Of a stretch of DNA of 64,000 bases, positions 6,973 through 16,220 are shown one piece after another. Source of the stretch: Candidatus Abyssobacteria bacterium SURF_17 (lineage in GTDB: Bacteria; Abyssobacteria; SURF-5); NCBI GenBank assembly GCA_003598055.1, contig QZKI01000143.1:1-64000 (forward strand). The letters run 5' to 3'. Under the pieces are notes generated by a model. It did not search any database and had not been told where the DNA came from. It saw nothing but the letters and a program-made list of their open reading frames with translations. The position numbers were made by a program, and so were the translations under genes. Each line of letters opens with the position of its first letter. Position 1 is the stretch's first letter.

Positions 6973-8700
6973 TCAGGCGTATCCCATGGTTTCGCCGACG
7001 ACTTCTTCGATTGTGGTTATGCCCGCCAGTATCTTCCGTATGCCCGCTTCACGGAGGGACCTCATGCCCGCACGGATGGCGGCGTCCCTGATTTCGCCGG
7101 TTGCGGACCGTTGCAGGACGAGGTCGCGAGTTTCGTCGTTGAGTGTCATGAGTTCGTAGATGCCTGTTCGGCCTTTGTAACCGATGTGCGAGCATTCCTT
7201 GCATCCGCGTGCCCGATATATCTTATGCCCTTCTAGTTGTTCCTTTGTGAGGCCAATTGTGTCGAGTTCTTCTTGTGTCGGCTCATATTCCTCACGACAG
7301 AAGAGGCAGAGCTTACGGACGAGTCGTTGCGCGACGATTGCCTCAATTGTAGATGTGATGAGGAAGGGCTCGATGTCCATGTCGATGAGACGCGTGATGG
7401 TGCTCGGGGCGTCATTGGTGTGAAGGGTGCTGAATACGAGGTGACCGGTCAATGATGCCTCAACGGCGAGCGCCGCCGTCTCGATGTCACGGATCTCGCC
7501 GACCATGCAGATGTCCGGGTCTTGGCGGAGAATCGACCGCAGGCACTTTGCGAATGTCAGTCCGACCTTCTCATTGATGTTCACCTGAACGATTCCATTC
7601 ACCTGGTATTCGACGGGGTCCTCGGTGGTTATTATCTTCCATTCGGGGCTGTTGAGCTCGTTGAGGCAGGCATAGAGTGTCGTTGTTTTGCCTGAGCCGG
7701 TCGGCCCCGTTACCAGGATGATACCGCTGGGCCGCTGAATAAGGTCCGCTACCACAGTAAGTTGGTTTTCCTCGAGGCCCAGTCCCTCGAGCGCGATCAT
7801 GACCGCGCTCCGGTCGAGGATACGGATCACGACGCTCTCGCCGAACATCGTGGGCAGGAACGAGATTCGGAGGTCGATGTCCTTGCCGCCGAGCGAGAGC
7901 TGTATACGCCCGTCCTGAGGCAGCCTCCGCTCAGCTATGTCGAGGTTCGACATAACCTTGAGGCGTGAGCTCACGGCGATGCTCAGATGTTTCGGTGGTG
8001 TCGCGATAGTGTACAGCACGCCGTCAACGCGCTGGCGCACCTGGTAGTCTTCCTCGAAGGGCTCAAAATGAAGGTCGGATGCCCGGCTTTGAATCGCCTG
8101 CAGGATGACGAGATTGATGAGTTTTATGACGGGTGCTTCATGCGCGATAGCGATGAGATTGTTCGCGTCGGCTATCTCTTCGCGCGAGCCCTTGACCGTA
8201 GCGTTGTCGATGACTTTTTCCACATCGGCGAAAAGCTCGTCGATCATCGCCGCCGCCGACTCTTTCTGATACCCATAGTGTCTCTCGATAGCAGCCGCAA
8301 TTTCGCTCTGCGTGCTGACTGCTCCCTCTATCTCGCAACCGAGGATTACTTTAAGGTCGTCGATGGTGTTGATCGCGAGGGGGTCGGCCATCGCAATGGT
8401 CAAGATATTGTCGGTCTTGCGTATTGGGATTATGTTATAGAACTGGGCGATGTCGGGAGTGACGAGGTTGAGAACGTCGGGGTCGATTGATGCCTGTCCG
8501 AGGTTTGCCTGTTCCATACCCTGCTGGATACCCAGGGCATTGACGATATCCTGCTCGGTGGCGTAGCCCATGCTCACGAGGGTGCGACCCAAGAACTCAC
8601 GCGTTACCCGCTGCTTCTCGAGGGCCTCCTCAAGCTGGGCCGCAGTTATGACGCCGTTCTCAAGCAGTATCTCGCCGAGATTTCTTGTCCCGAGTGGCAA
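6973..8700 (-). CDS. GspE/PilB-family secretion ATPase (third copy in cluster)
   Basis: This hexameric traffic ATPase powers pilus or pseudopilus assembly at the inner membrane. The N-terminal MshEN-type domain (residues 7-140) carries two repeats of the L-G-x-x-L-x-x-x-G pattern that binds cyclic di-GMP in MshE, here N-L-G-E-I-L-L-E-N-G at 7-16 and F-L-G-R-T-L-V-S-M-G at 36-45. The first Arg of each pattern is replaced, so nucleotide binding is uncertain. The core has Walker A GPTGSGKT (332-339), the Asp box, Walker B around 398-403 and a tetracysteine zinc site (Cys465, 468, 500, 503). The 575-residue length is normal. It is the last gene of the T2SS convoy, 27 bases after another ATPase. 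It may drive a type IV pilus whose other genes lie elsewhere. Confidence 0.9.
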   Translation of the reverse strand: MPLGTRNLGEILLENGVITAAQLEEALEKQRVTREFLGRTLVSMGYATEQDIVNALGIQQGMEQANLGQASIDPDVLNLVTPDIAQFYNIIPIRKTDNILTIAMADPLAINTIDDLKVILGCEIEGAVSTQSEIAAAIERHYGYQKESAAAMIDELFADVEKVIDNATVKGSREEIADANNLIAIAHEAPVIKLINLVILQAIQSRASDLHFEPFEEDYQVRQRVDGVLYTIATPPKHLSIAVSSRLKVMSNLDIAERRLPQDGRIQLSLGGKDIDLRISFLPTMFGESVVIRILDRSAVMIALEGLGLEENQLTVVADLIQRPSGIILVTGPTGSGKTTTLYACLNELNSPEWKIITTEDPVEYQVNGIVQVNINEKVGLTFAKCLRSILRQDPDICMVGEIRDIETAALAVEASLTGHLVFSTLHTNDAPSTITRLIDMDIEPFLITSTIEAIVAQRLVRKLCLFCREEYEPTQEELDTIGLTKEQLEGHKIYRARGCKECSHIGYKGRTGIYELMTLNDETRDLVLQRSATGEIRDAAIRAGMRSLREAGIRKILAGITTIEEVVGETMGYA

Positions 8701-8727
8701 GGCGAATTCACCCTTTCATGTTTCGAC

Positions 8728-10521
8728 CTAAGAGACGCTTTTCACGAGTTTGTACCCCGGCAAGGGGTCGTCTTGCTGCGTGATTGAGACGGCTTCTGCG
8801 ATGGTGGTAATGCCTGCGAACACCTTGAGCCATGCGTCGTCCCGAAGTGTCCGCATACCCGCGCGGCGCGCCTGGTTCTTAAGATTGATTGTCGGCTCGT
8901 GTTTCAGCACCATGTCGCGGATCTTCTGGTTCATCACAAGGAGTTCAAGCACAGTTGTTCGGCCATGGTAGCCGGTGCGGTTGCAGCTCTCGCAGCCTGC
9001 TCCCTTGTGAAACGTGATGTCACGGACCTCGTCCGGGTCGAGGCCTACGTGGTGCAACTCATCGTCAGATGGACGGTATTCCGCTTTGCAGCTTCTGCAG
9101 ATTTTGCGGACAAGCCGCTGGGCAGATACGGCCTGCACCGCGGACGCCACGAGGAACGGTTTTATGCCCATATCGATCAATCGGTTCAGAGCGCCAGCGG
9201 CATCATTCGTATGAAGCGTGCTGAACACAAGGTGTCCGGTGAGGGCTGCGCGGATGGCGATTTCCGCGGTTTCGCTGTCGCGGATTTCTCCGACCATCAC
9301 GATGTCGGGAGACTGTCGCAGGATGGACCTCAGTCCGGCGGCGAAGGTGAGCCCTATTTCCTCTTCAATCTGCACCTGGTTGATGCCGGACAGGACGTAC
9401 TCGACGGGGTTTTCAATGGTGATTATCTTGCGCTCGGGCGTGTTTATCGTATTGAGAGAGGCGTACAAGGTAGTCGTCTTGCCGGAGCCCGTAGGCCCGG
9501 TGACAAGGACGATTCCCGTGGGGATGTGCAGCAAGCCCTCCCATTGTCTGAGCAAGTCGGGCGCATAGCCGAGGTCGCGTAAATCGAGGGCGAGGCTGCT
9601 CTTGTCAAGGATACGGAGCACGAAACTCTCGCCGAATATTGCCGGCAGCGCCGATGCACGAAGGTCGATGTCCTTACCCATCAACTGCAGCTTTATTCTG
9701 CCGTCCTGCGGAATTCTTTTCTCGGAAATGTCCATGCCGGCCATGAGCTTCAGGCGCGAGAGGATGGAATTCTGAAGCGCCTTCGGCGGCGGATTCACCT
9801 CGTGCAGAATGCCGTCAATGCGATACCGCACTTTGAGTTCGCGCTCGAACGGTTCTATATGAATATCGCTCGCACGGTGTCTGAACGCCTCCAGAATGAG
9901 CAAAGTCACCAGCTTAATTATCGGGCCTTCATCGCTCTCTTCGTCGTCGCCGCCTTCCATAATTGAGCCGTCGAACTCGATGCTCTCGACGCTCAGGCTG
10001 CTCACGCTCAGGCTGCTTACCGTGCTCAGGCTGTCTCCACTTACCTGAGACAACATCGTGTCAACGGTTACCTCTTCGAGCCCGTAGTATTTCCTGATGG
10101 CGTCCTTAATATCCCCCGGGGTGGCGACGACCGCACTGATGTTGCACTCGAGAAGCAGTCGAAGATTGTCAACGACTCCGAGGTTTGTGGGGTCTGCCAT
10201 GGCAACGTAGAGCGTTCTCCCGTCTTTTCGGACGGGGATGACTTGATATATCTTTGCTATCGAGGGTTGCACGAAATCCACGAGGTCTTGGGAGATTTCG
10301 AGGTTCGCAAGGTTGACGAGCGGAAGATTGAGCTGCGTGGCGAGGGCCTCGGCCAGATGATGAGCCGTGATGTAGCCGAAACTGACAAGAACGTCGCCCA
10401 GTCGCTTGCCACTGGCGCGGGTCTGCTGTCGCTTCAGAGCATCCCTAAGCTGTTCCTGCGTGATGGCGCCCTGCGCCAGCAGAATTTGTCCCAGTGACTT
10501 GCTACTCTCTACGACTGCCAA
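8728..10521 (-). CDS. GspE/PilB-family secretion ATPase with canonical MshEN motif
   Basis: This traffic ATPase has 597 residues. The second N-terminal repeat, R-L-G-D-V-L-V-S-F-G-Y-I-T-A-H-H-L (residues 40-56) continuing to Q63, fits the R-L-G-x-x-L-x-x-x-G-x5-L cyclic-di-GMP motif well, and the first repeat (S-L-G-Q-I-L-L-A-Q-G, 9-18) is close. A serine-rich then acidic linker (about 159-200) contains near-repeats of S-S-L-S-V, visible as repeated DNA around 9995-10035. Walker A is at 342-349 and zinc cysteines at 475, 478, 510 and 513, so the enzyme looks active. It is separated from gspM by 139 bases and may have its own promoter. Whether it replaces the cluster's GspE under some conditions or serves a pilus is unknown. 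Confidence 0.92.
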   Translation of the reverse strand: MAVVESSKSLGQILLAQGAITQEQLRDALKRQQTRASGKRLGDVLVSFGYITAHHLAEALATQLNLPLVNLANLEISQDLVDFVQPSIAKIYQVIPVRKDGRTLYVAMADPTNLGVVDNLRLLLECNISAVVATPGDIKDAIRKYYGLEEVTVDTMLSQVSGDSLSTVSSLSVSSLSVESIEFDGSIMEGGDDEESDEGPIIKLVTLLILEAFRHRASDIHIEPFERELKVRYRIDGILHEVNPPPKALQNSILSRLKLMAGMDISEKRIPQDGRIKLQLMGKDIDLRASALPAIFGESFVLRILDKSSLALDLRDLGYAPDLLRQWEGLLHIPTGIVLVTGPTGSGKTTTLYASLNTINTPERKIITIENPVEYVLSGINQVQIEEEIGLTFAAGLRSILRQSPDIVMVGEIRDSETAEIAIRAALTGHLVFSTLHTNDAAGALNRLIDMGIKPFLVASAVQAVSAQRLVRKICRSCKAEYRPSDDELHHVGLDPDEVRDITFHKGAGCESCNRTGYHGRTTVLELLVMNQKIRDMVLKHEPTINLKNQARRAGMRTLRDDAWLKVFAGITTIAEAVSITQQDDPLPGYKLVKSVS

Positions 10522-10660
10522 CCGCCTTCCCCCCTTCCACGTGGCGGATTATACCACAAAAATTATACCGCAACCCGGAAACGATGTCAACCTGAACGGC
10601 ATCTTCATCGTGGACGCGCGGCGTCTGCACTCAGTTCTTGCCCGTGGCGCAAGGAATTGC

Positions 10661-11185
10661 CTAAAGCATACTTACAGAGGTCACCAGCATGGAGACGTTC
10701 AATCCTCCGCCGAGTCGTGATTCCGGCTGGATGCGAATGCTCGCAATCGCCACGCCGGCAGCGGCGCCCTCAATTTCATGCATGTATGAGATGAGGTTTT
10801 CCAGTGAAACCCCTTCCAGTCTGACCTCGACGGCTTCCTCGGAGACATTAGCGCTGAGGTTGCGGCGGGAAGGCTTCAGTGACGTCAGGTTGTTCTTGAG
10901 ATTGAGCCGGTTGGCTGTCTGGTCGAGAAAAGAGAACAATGCAAAGTCGCGCGGACGCCGACTCACGCGTTGTTTGATGGCCTTTGATTCCTCAAGTATC
11001 TGGTCGTACTCCAGCTTGAGCAGTCTCAGCTCGACTAATTGGTCGCGCGCCCTGGTGGTTTGATCATCAAGATTCGCGCGTCTTTTCACTAACGGCGAGA
11101 TAATCAGCATATGAACGAGAATGCCGACGACAATGCAGCTCAAAGCGACGACGTATTTCTTTTCGCGGCCTTTAAGCTCAATCAT
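10661..11185 (-). CDS. gspM: type II secretion protein GspM (PilO-like)
   Basis: This bitopic inner-membrane protein of the T2SS assembly platform has 174 residues. A short cytoplasmic N-terminus (E-L-K-G-R-E-K-K-Y) precedes one membrane helix (about residues 11-33), a coiled-coil stretch with many charged residues (35-75), and a ferredoxin-like periplasmic domain (about 85-174) of the GspM/PilO type. Its start overlaps the gspL stop by 4 bases, implying translational coupling, and GspM and GspL form a complex in characterised systems. Sequence in this family is poorly conserved, so the assignment rests largely on topology and gene order. Confidence 0.82.
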   Translation of the reverse strand: MIELKGREKKYVVALSCIVVGILVHMLIISPLVKRRANLDDQTTRARDQLVELRLLKLEYDQILEESKAIKQRVSRRPRDFALFSFLDQTANRLNLKNNLTSLKPSRRNLSANVSEEAVEVRLEGVSLENLISYMHEIEGAAAGVAIASIRIQPESRLGGGLNVSMLVTSVSML

Positions 11186-12666
11186 TTTACTGCCTCGGCT
11201 TGCGCCTCCACAGTCACTGCCGGCTCGTGCGCGACGCGCGCTCTGATGCGGAAGTTGACCTTGTCTCCCTTGTCCGCCTTGGTGGCTGAATCGATCTTGA
11301 CTTCGGAAAGCAATGGCGAGGCTTCGAGACGTCCCTGAAGCACGTTGATCTTGTCAAAGGAATCGACTTCGCCCGTCATTCGGAGAACGTCCTCAGACAC
11401 TGAGAAATCATTCAAGGTTAGATTCTTCTGGTCAGGGATGCTTGAAGCAACCGCTGCGAGAACGTCGAGCGGTGAAACATAATGGGATGAGTAGTTCCTG
11501 AGCAGCTTGAACTTGTCTTGCTCTTCCCGTATCTTCTGCTGGGCGGCCTCCGGGGACTTGACCCCTGGCATCGAATCGGCGAAGATTTGGAGCATTTCGC
11601 GATTGAGCGACTCCAATTCGATTGACTGATACCGGGTCTGGGCCAACAGGCTGCCGAACCATGCGATCAATGCCACGGCAGCGATGGCGAAGCTGAAAAT
11701 AATATTGGGTTTGAGGCGTGCGAGCAGCGGGACGGGCGCATATTCCTCTTGTCTGAAGTTCACGGCATTTGCCGAGGCTCCCAAACCAACGTTTGCGAGC
11801 GCGATGGCAAGCTGGTAATCCTTGGTGTTCTCCCGGAGCGCGAGGGGAATTTCGAGCACAGCGTGCGCATCAAATTCAACGGTTCTCACGGGAAAATCCT
11901 GGAACGATGCCTGCAGCAGCCTTTGCAGGTCTTCCGCATCAGAACCGGCTACACAAAGCGCGCCGATTTCATTCTGTGCGCCTGCCGACGCCCCGAAGCC
12001 GAGGAGGGAACGCCGAAGTTCCTTAGCGAGCTGTTCTTGCGGAATCAGCGCATCAAAATGACGATAGCCGACCAATCTCTCCCCTACAAAGAACCCGAGG
12101 AAAGCGGTCTTTTCGTCTCGACGGAGCAGAGCCGTTACTTTGTCGCGCGTGAACACAAACGGGTCCATGAAAAAATCAGCAAGCGCCAGGGCATCCAGCG
12201 TCAAGACCTGCGGGTCGACACCGGCCATCTTGAGGACGTCAAGCCGCTGTGAAATATGCTCCTTGGCGACCGCTATCGCGAGCACCTCGGCGCCATCTTG
12301 CGCCATTCGTATTGTCAGAAAATCGGAGATGATCTGTTCGACGGGATAGGGGACTTGAGGCTCCATCTGAAATTTCAGCGTCTTGAGAATCTTGCCCGCG
12401 TCCTTGATGGGCATCTTCAATATGCGGTTTATGCTGTAAGCCGCAGGGAGGCATGCGACACAAACGTCGCTATCAAGCGCATTTTCCTCGAATGCCTGTC
12501 GGATGATGGAAGCGGCTACCGCCCGTGTTTCCTGCTCCGGTGCTTCGGGAATCTCCCTCTCAATCAGATTCAGCACTCTCACCTTGCCGCCCTGTTGAGC
12601 GACGACGGCTATGCGAACCCGGTTATGCTGAATGTCAATGCCTATGCTCTTGGCCTGAAAAATCAT
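11182..12666 (-). CDS. gspL: type II secretion protein GspL, PilM-PilN-like fusion
   Basis: The cytoplasmic part (residues 1-300) has the actin-like fold of PilM/GspL, opening with S-I-G-I-D-I-Q-H-N-R-V-R-I and containing V-A-C-L-P-A-A-Y. One membrane helix (about 325-345) follows, then a periplasmic coiled coil and PilN-like ferredoxin domain. GspL recruits GspE to the membrane. It has 494 residues from ATG at 12666. I chose that start because GGAAGG precedes it at 7 bases and it overlaps the gspK stop as ATGA; an ATG at 12681 is less likely. The long actin domain plus PilN-like tail matches the GspL layout more than separate PilM and PilN genes. Confidence 0.88.
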   Translation of the reverse strand: MIFQAKSIGIDIQHNRVRIAVVAQQGGKVRVLNLIEREIPEAPEQETRAVAASIIRQAFEENALDSDVCVACLPAAYSINRILKMPIKDAGKILKTLKFQMEPQVPYPVEQIISDFLTIRMAQDGAEVLAIAVAKEHISQRLDVLKMAGVDPQVLTLDALALADFFMDPFVFTRDKVTALLRRDEKTAFLGFFVGERLVGYRHFDALIPQEQLAKELRRSLLGFGASAGAQNEIGALCVAGSDAEDLQRLLQASFQDFPVRTVEFDAHAVLEIPLALRENTKDYQLAIALANVGLGASANAVNFRQEEYAPVPLLARLKPNIIFSFAIAAVALIAWFGSLLAQTRYQSIELESLNREMLQIFADSMPGVKSPEAAQQKIREEQDKFKLLRNYSSHYVSPLDVLAAVASSIPDQKNLTLNDFSVSEDVLRMTGEVDSFDKINVLQGRLEASPLLSEVKIDSATKADKGDKVNFRIRARVAHEPAVTVEAQAEAVK

Positions 12667-13703
12667 CGTTCGACCTTCCACGACGCGGTCATGATGGTTA
12701 TCTGGTCACCTTGCGGGACGCCATCTTCGCCGTACGCGCGCTTGAGGAGCGAGCGTATCTGTACACTGTGGGGCGAAGGCGACTCGGGGAGAATCCGACC
12801 GGTTGATGTGACAAGGAAATACGAGCTTCGCGTTGTGAGCTTCTGCAAGATGTCGGGAATCGAGAGGCGAGAGGATATATCTTGGGCGCTCTCGAACGGC
12901 GCGGCCTCCCTCGCGCTCACCGCCGAAGAGGCAAGGGAGTCGCTGTTGAGCAAGGCGGCAAGGACTTTCTCATCGGCGGTGTTGATATTCACCAGTCCCT
13001 GAGAGTCGCCAAAGACTGTGACGAACTTTGCCAGTCCGGGCTTCTCTTCGTCGCCGTAAAGAATCGTTTTATCGAAACCTTTTATCAACAAGAGTTCCTC
13101 GACGCTATCCAATGGGCCGTTCTTGCAGAGGATTGGCGGGTCCAACGTCTCGTAGTACGCGTTCTCCGCCCCAAAGGGTTCCTCCTGGTCATTCGTGTCA
13201 ATCCAGTCGATAACGGCTTCCACGAGGCTTGGGTCGAGTTCGAGGAGTTCGAACAGACGTCTGACGTTTTCAACCATCGTCGTGTTTACGGTTTCAGTGC
13301 CTTGTTCGTCAGTCGGTCTCCGAACGAGACGGTTGAGGTTAAGCTTTCCCATCTCGTCCGAGATGCTTGCCTCCGTTGCGGTCGAACTTGTTTCGACTTT
13401 GATTTCTGACGCCCACTCCTCGGTGAGCGCATCGAACGCGGCCGTTTTCTTCATGTCGGCAAGCGCGTCATTCAGGAGGAGCGCCTTTGCCGTCTCAACG
13501 CCCGTGAGTGCCGCCGCTTCAGCACGGAGGTCTTCTACGAGATTGCCTGAGAGGGTCGCATAGACCCTCATGAGATAATTAAATTCGAGCACAACTACCG
13601 CAAGAATGACGGTGACAAGAAGCGTAAGCAGCAGCGCTATGCCGCGCTCATCCGGCTGTTGTCGTCTGCGCCAAATTCGTCTTATTATGGTGCATTTCTT
13701 CAT
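12663..13703 (-). CDS. gspK: minor pseudopilin GspK
   Basis: This is the largest minor pseudopilin, placed at the tip of the T2SS pseudopilus with GspI and GspJ. The prepilin leader is basic (K-K-C-T-I-I-R-R-I-W-R-R-R) and ends at G-I-A-L-L-L-T-L-L-V, where GspO would cut after Gly. The residue at mature position 5 is Leu, not Glu, a known hallmark of GspK. The 346-residue length and the SAM-like inserted domain with V-N-I-N-T-A-D-E-K-V-L and a second helix-hairpin-helix-like segment fit the family. It is separated from gspJ by 128 bases, unlike the tight overlaps of the other pseudopilins. Confidence 0.88.
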   Translation of the reverse strand: MKKCTIIRRIWRRRQQPDERGIALLLTLLVTVILAVVVLEFNYLMRVYATLSGNLVEDLRAEAAALTGVETAKALLLNDALADMKKTAAFDALTEEWASEIKVETSSTATEASISDEMGKLNLNRLVRRPTDEQGTETVNTTMVENVRRLFELLELDPSLVEAVIDWIDTNDQEEPFGAENAYYETLDPPILCKNGPLDSVEELLLIKGFDKTILYGDEEKPGLAKFVTVFGDSQGLVNINTADEKVLAALLNSDSLASSAVSAREAAPFESAQDISSRLSIPDILQKLTTRSSYFLVTSTGRILPESPSPHSVQIRSLLKRAYGEDGVPQGDQITIMTASWKVER

Positions 13704-13831
13704 GTGATGTCAAGCTGCTCACGGCTGCTGGTGAATACGTTCTCCCGGCAAAAACCCGCCGAGTTTGGGCGCTATGAACGTGGCGAACAATTGTTTGCTT
13801 ATCTGCAGGGCCATATTAGTGCTTATGAGGC

Positions 13832-14800
13832 CTATCCTACGATAGGAGTCTCATCAGTTGCCTCAGGGGATTCTTCCTCCTCTAAAGGAGTCGGTGTCTC
13901 AGAGCCAGACTCTTCGGTTTCTTTGCTTCCCTCCTCTTCTTCCCCAGCATCTTCTTCCTCCTCCTCCTGCGTTTCTGCACCGGGCTCCTCGAGTTCCTCG
14001 AGAGGCGTGTCCACGTGCACGCGGGCAGTCGTGGAGAAGGTATAGACGGAGCCGTCGGCGTCAGCAAGTTCCAATTCCAGCCTGACGGCAGTTGGCAGCA
14101 TCCCTTGTTCTTCGTAACTCCATTCCTGAATCCAGTCCGAACCGTCGAAATACTCCAGGTTGAGCGAATGGATATTCAGCGTCCACTGAATCGGCTCACT
14201 ATTTTCGTCCTGCACAGAGAGAAGCGATTCGACCACGCACGTGAGCACAAGCGGGTTGTTCACGTCGGCGAGAACTTGCTCTTCCTCCGTATCTTCCACA
14301 GAAGTGGTCTCGTAGCGGACGTGCACAATTCCCGGCATCTCCTTACTGCCGAGGCCTTGGACATTGGCTGTAAATGCGCTCAGAGAATCCGCGTTGACCT
14401 CGCCAACAAAGGAATCCTCGCCGAGGAAGATGGGTTCTCCATCCTCGTTTTCCTGGTATTGTCCGCCGAAGGGCACATACGCCGAGGCAATGCTTTGAGA
14501 AAAAGTGTTCAGAATGAAGCTGGCGCGATGGTAAACTGCCGCGCGCTCCTGCTGGCTTTCGGCATTGGTCAGTGTATAGGCAAACGTCCCGAAGACAATA
14601 GTAAATATTGTCCCCAATATCGTGATGGCGACGAGGAGTTCGATAAGCGTGAAGGCTGCGCACGATGTTATCGAGGTCGCTGGGAAGTGTCGGGCTATTG
14701 CTTGCTGCCTTGTCGGAGCTTGCGGTCTGGCCGGGACTGAGTTCCTCCAAGTCATAGTATACCTTCTTACGAATTGTGGGATGGGTTCTGCTATCTTCAT
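13832..14800 (-). CDS. gspJ: minor pseudopilin GspJ with long leader and acidic tail
   Basis: The pseudopilin core is recognisable: A-F-T-L-I-E-L-L-V-A-I-T-I-L-G followed by a single hydrophobic helix and a beta-rich domain, in gspJ's usual place after gspI (stop/start overlap of 4 bases). Three things are odd. The leader before the processing point is about 48 residues long. The residue before Phe+1 is Ala, not the usual Gly. The last 60 or so residues are a Glu/Pro/Ser/Thr tail with runs of five Glu, encoded by GAG/GAA-rich DNA at 13840-14005. Without the tail the length is normal for GspJ. The real start may be further downstream, but no better Shine-Dalgarno/ATG pair is evident. Confidence 0.85.
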   Translation of the reverse strand: MKIAEPIPQFVRRYTMTWRNSVPARPQAPTRQQAIARHFPATSITSCAAFTLIELLVAITILGTIFTIVFGTFAYTLTNAESQQERAAVYHRASFILNTFSQSIASAYVPFGGQYQENEDGEPIFLGEDSFVGEVNADSLSAFTANVQGLGSKEMPGIVHVRYETTSVEDTEEEQVLADVNNPLVLTCVVESLLSVQDENSEPIQWTLNIHSLNLEYFDGSDWIQEWSYEEQGMLPTAVRLELELADADGSVYTFSTTARVHVDTPLEELEEPGAETQEEEEEDAGEEEEGSKETEESGSETPTPLEEEESPEATDETPIVG

Positions 14801-15165
14801 TCCGTCGAGGTATTTGCTAACTCTGTCATGAGTTCAAATTCGCTATCAGCGGTCGTAACCAGGATTCTGACTTTCTTAAGGTTGTCTATATCAGCATTCT
14901 CGACATCCAACTCCCATTCGTACTCCGGATGATTTGGCCCGAAGTCGCCCGAATCGCTGGCCACTTCGTCAAAGGGAAGGGTGAATATCTCCTGCATTTT
15001 TTGACGAGCCAGGATTGCGAGCATCGTCTGCTCCCTGTGTTTGTAGGACAAGTTGAGGCTGAGCAGGTGCGTTCCGAGCATGGTCACCAACACGGTGGCA
15101 ATAATGCTCAGCGCCACCATTACTTCGAGGAGGGTGAAACCGTTCTCTGAACGATGCACGGTCAT
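14797..15165 (-). CDS. gspI: minor pseudopilin GspI
   Basis: This small pseudopilin of 122 residues has a short leader (M-T-V-H-R-S-E-N-G) and the processing site G/F-T-L-L-E-V-M-V-A-L-S-I-I-A. Glu+5 is present. GspI initiates the tip complex with GspJ and GspK in studied T2SS. It overlaps both neighbours by 4 bases. The mature domain is compact and fits the usual family size. Confidence 0.9.
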   Translation of the reverse strand: MTVHRSENGFTLLEVMVALSIIATVLVTMLGTHLLSLNLSYKHREQTMLAILARQKMQEIFTLPFDEVASDSGDFGPNHPEYEWELDVENADIDNLKKVRILVTTADSEFELMTELANTSTE

Positions 15166-15758
15166 CCGATTTCGCCTGCGTGGGGAATAAGTGTGGGAAT
15201 GCCCGTTACGCCATCATAGCGAACGGTGAATTCTTGTCCATCATCGTTTGTCAGCTGAATCGTGGCAGCGCCTGCGTAGCCGAGGGGATTGAATTCGATG
15301 TATTGAGGCCCGGACGATGAAGTTTCCGGGTCGGGGAGAACAACTTCCACGGATGAAAAATGAACTCCTTCCGGCAGTTTTTTCGGTGCAAGCAGAGGCT
15401 CAGTCGGTGTGGTCTCGCTCGTGTGAGCGGGGTCTCCCACCTGTTGCAGGAGCTCGAACTGCGTCCCGATGCGGATCCCGACGGCTGAGGCCTGCTGTTC
15501 ATCGTCGGTTTCCTGGACCTCCGCTATCCAGTACTCGTCTGTGGAGGAGTCCAGGTAAAGTCGGTACGTCTTCTTCTTTGCAATTGCTTCTCCGTAGGCA
15601 AGGCTAATGGTTCCCGAAAGCGTTCGGGCTGCGCTCTTCAGCCGGCGCTCCGGGACAAACGGGTCTATCCGTGGGAGGACAATGGCGGCAATGATGCTGA
15701 TAAGCGCGATCACCGCGATAAGTTCAATGAGTGTGAAGCCTTCACTCTCGGGTTTCAT
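15162..15758 (-). CDS. gspH: minor pseudopilin GspH
   Basis: This 198-residue pseudopilin has leader M-K-P-E-S-E-G and processing site G/F-T-L-I-E-L-I-A-V-I-A-L-I-S. A GspH/FimT-type beta domain follows, with A-R-T-L-S-G-T-I-S-L-A-Y-G-E-A-I near residue 45. GspH links the tip complex to the GspG body of the pseudopilus. The stop/start overlaps with gspG and gspI (4 bases each) place it in a strictly coupled G-H-I-J block. Confidence 0.9.
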   Translation of the reverse strand: MKPESEGFTLIELIAVIALISIIAAIVLPRIDPFVPERRLKSAARTLSGTISLAYGEAIAKKKTYRLYLDSSTDEYWIAEVQETDDEQQASAVGIRIGTQFELLQQVGDPAHTSETTPTEPLLAPKKLPEGVHFSSVEVVLPDPETSSSGPQYIEFNPLGYAGAATIQLTNDDGQEFTVRYDGVTGIPTLIPHAGEIG

Positions 15759-16207
15759 TCGATATTCCAGCTTTCGATGTCCGCATTCTCGTCCTCGCCG
15801 CCTTCGACACCGTCGGCGCCCAATGAGCGTATCTCGTAATCGTAACCATGAGAGCCGGGCGATTCATACACATAGGGGTTGCCCCAAGGGTCATCGGGGA
15901 CTTTCGAGCTTTCGAGATAGCCGCCCTTCTTGTAGTTCTCCGGCTTTCTCCCGGCGGTCGGTTCGGCCACGAGCGATTGCAGCCCCTGCTCGGTGGCCGG
16001 ATAGAATCCGTTGTCGAGCCGGAACAGCTTCAGGCCTGTCTCAAAGGCACGCATCTGTGCCTTCGCGGCATTGATTTTCGCCTCTTCCGTTCTCCCGATA
16101 AATCGCGGTGCAATATACGCCGCGAGGATTCCGATGATGATAATGACCACCATCAGTTCGATGAGCGTGAATCCGCGCTCGCTCTTGCGGTCAGTGGTTG
16201 GATGCAT
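15755..16207 (-). CDS. gspG: major pseudopilin GspG
   Basis: The main subunit of the T2SS pseudopilus has 150 residues from ATG at 16207. The leader M-H-P-T-T-D-R-K-S-E-R-G is cut before F-T-L-I-E-L-M-V-V-I-I-I-I-G. The C-terminal half carries GspG hallmarks: F-R-L-D-N-G-F-Y-P-A-T-E-Q-G-L, then D-P-W-G-N-P-Y-V-Y and the calcium-site-like region with G-A-D-G-V-E-G-G-E-D. I did not use the longer open frame upstream because it adds non-pseudopilin sequence overlapping gspF. It lies 13 bases after gspF. Confidence 0.95.
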   Translation of the reverse strand: MHPTTDRKSERGFTLIELMVVIIIIGILAAYIAPRFIGRTEEAKINAAKAQMRAFETGLKLFRLDNGFYPATEQGLQSLVAEPTAGRKPENYKKGGYLESSKVPDDPWGNPYVYESPGSHGYDYEIRSLGADGVEGGEDENADIESWNIE

Positions 16208-16220
16208 CCCTCGTTCTCCC

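Noticed and set aside
8899-9582. Long open frame (227 codons) on the plus strand inside a GspE/PilB gene
   Set aside because: It is antisense to a conserved ATPase, has no motif, and its composition is that expected from reversed coding sequence.
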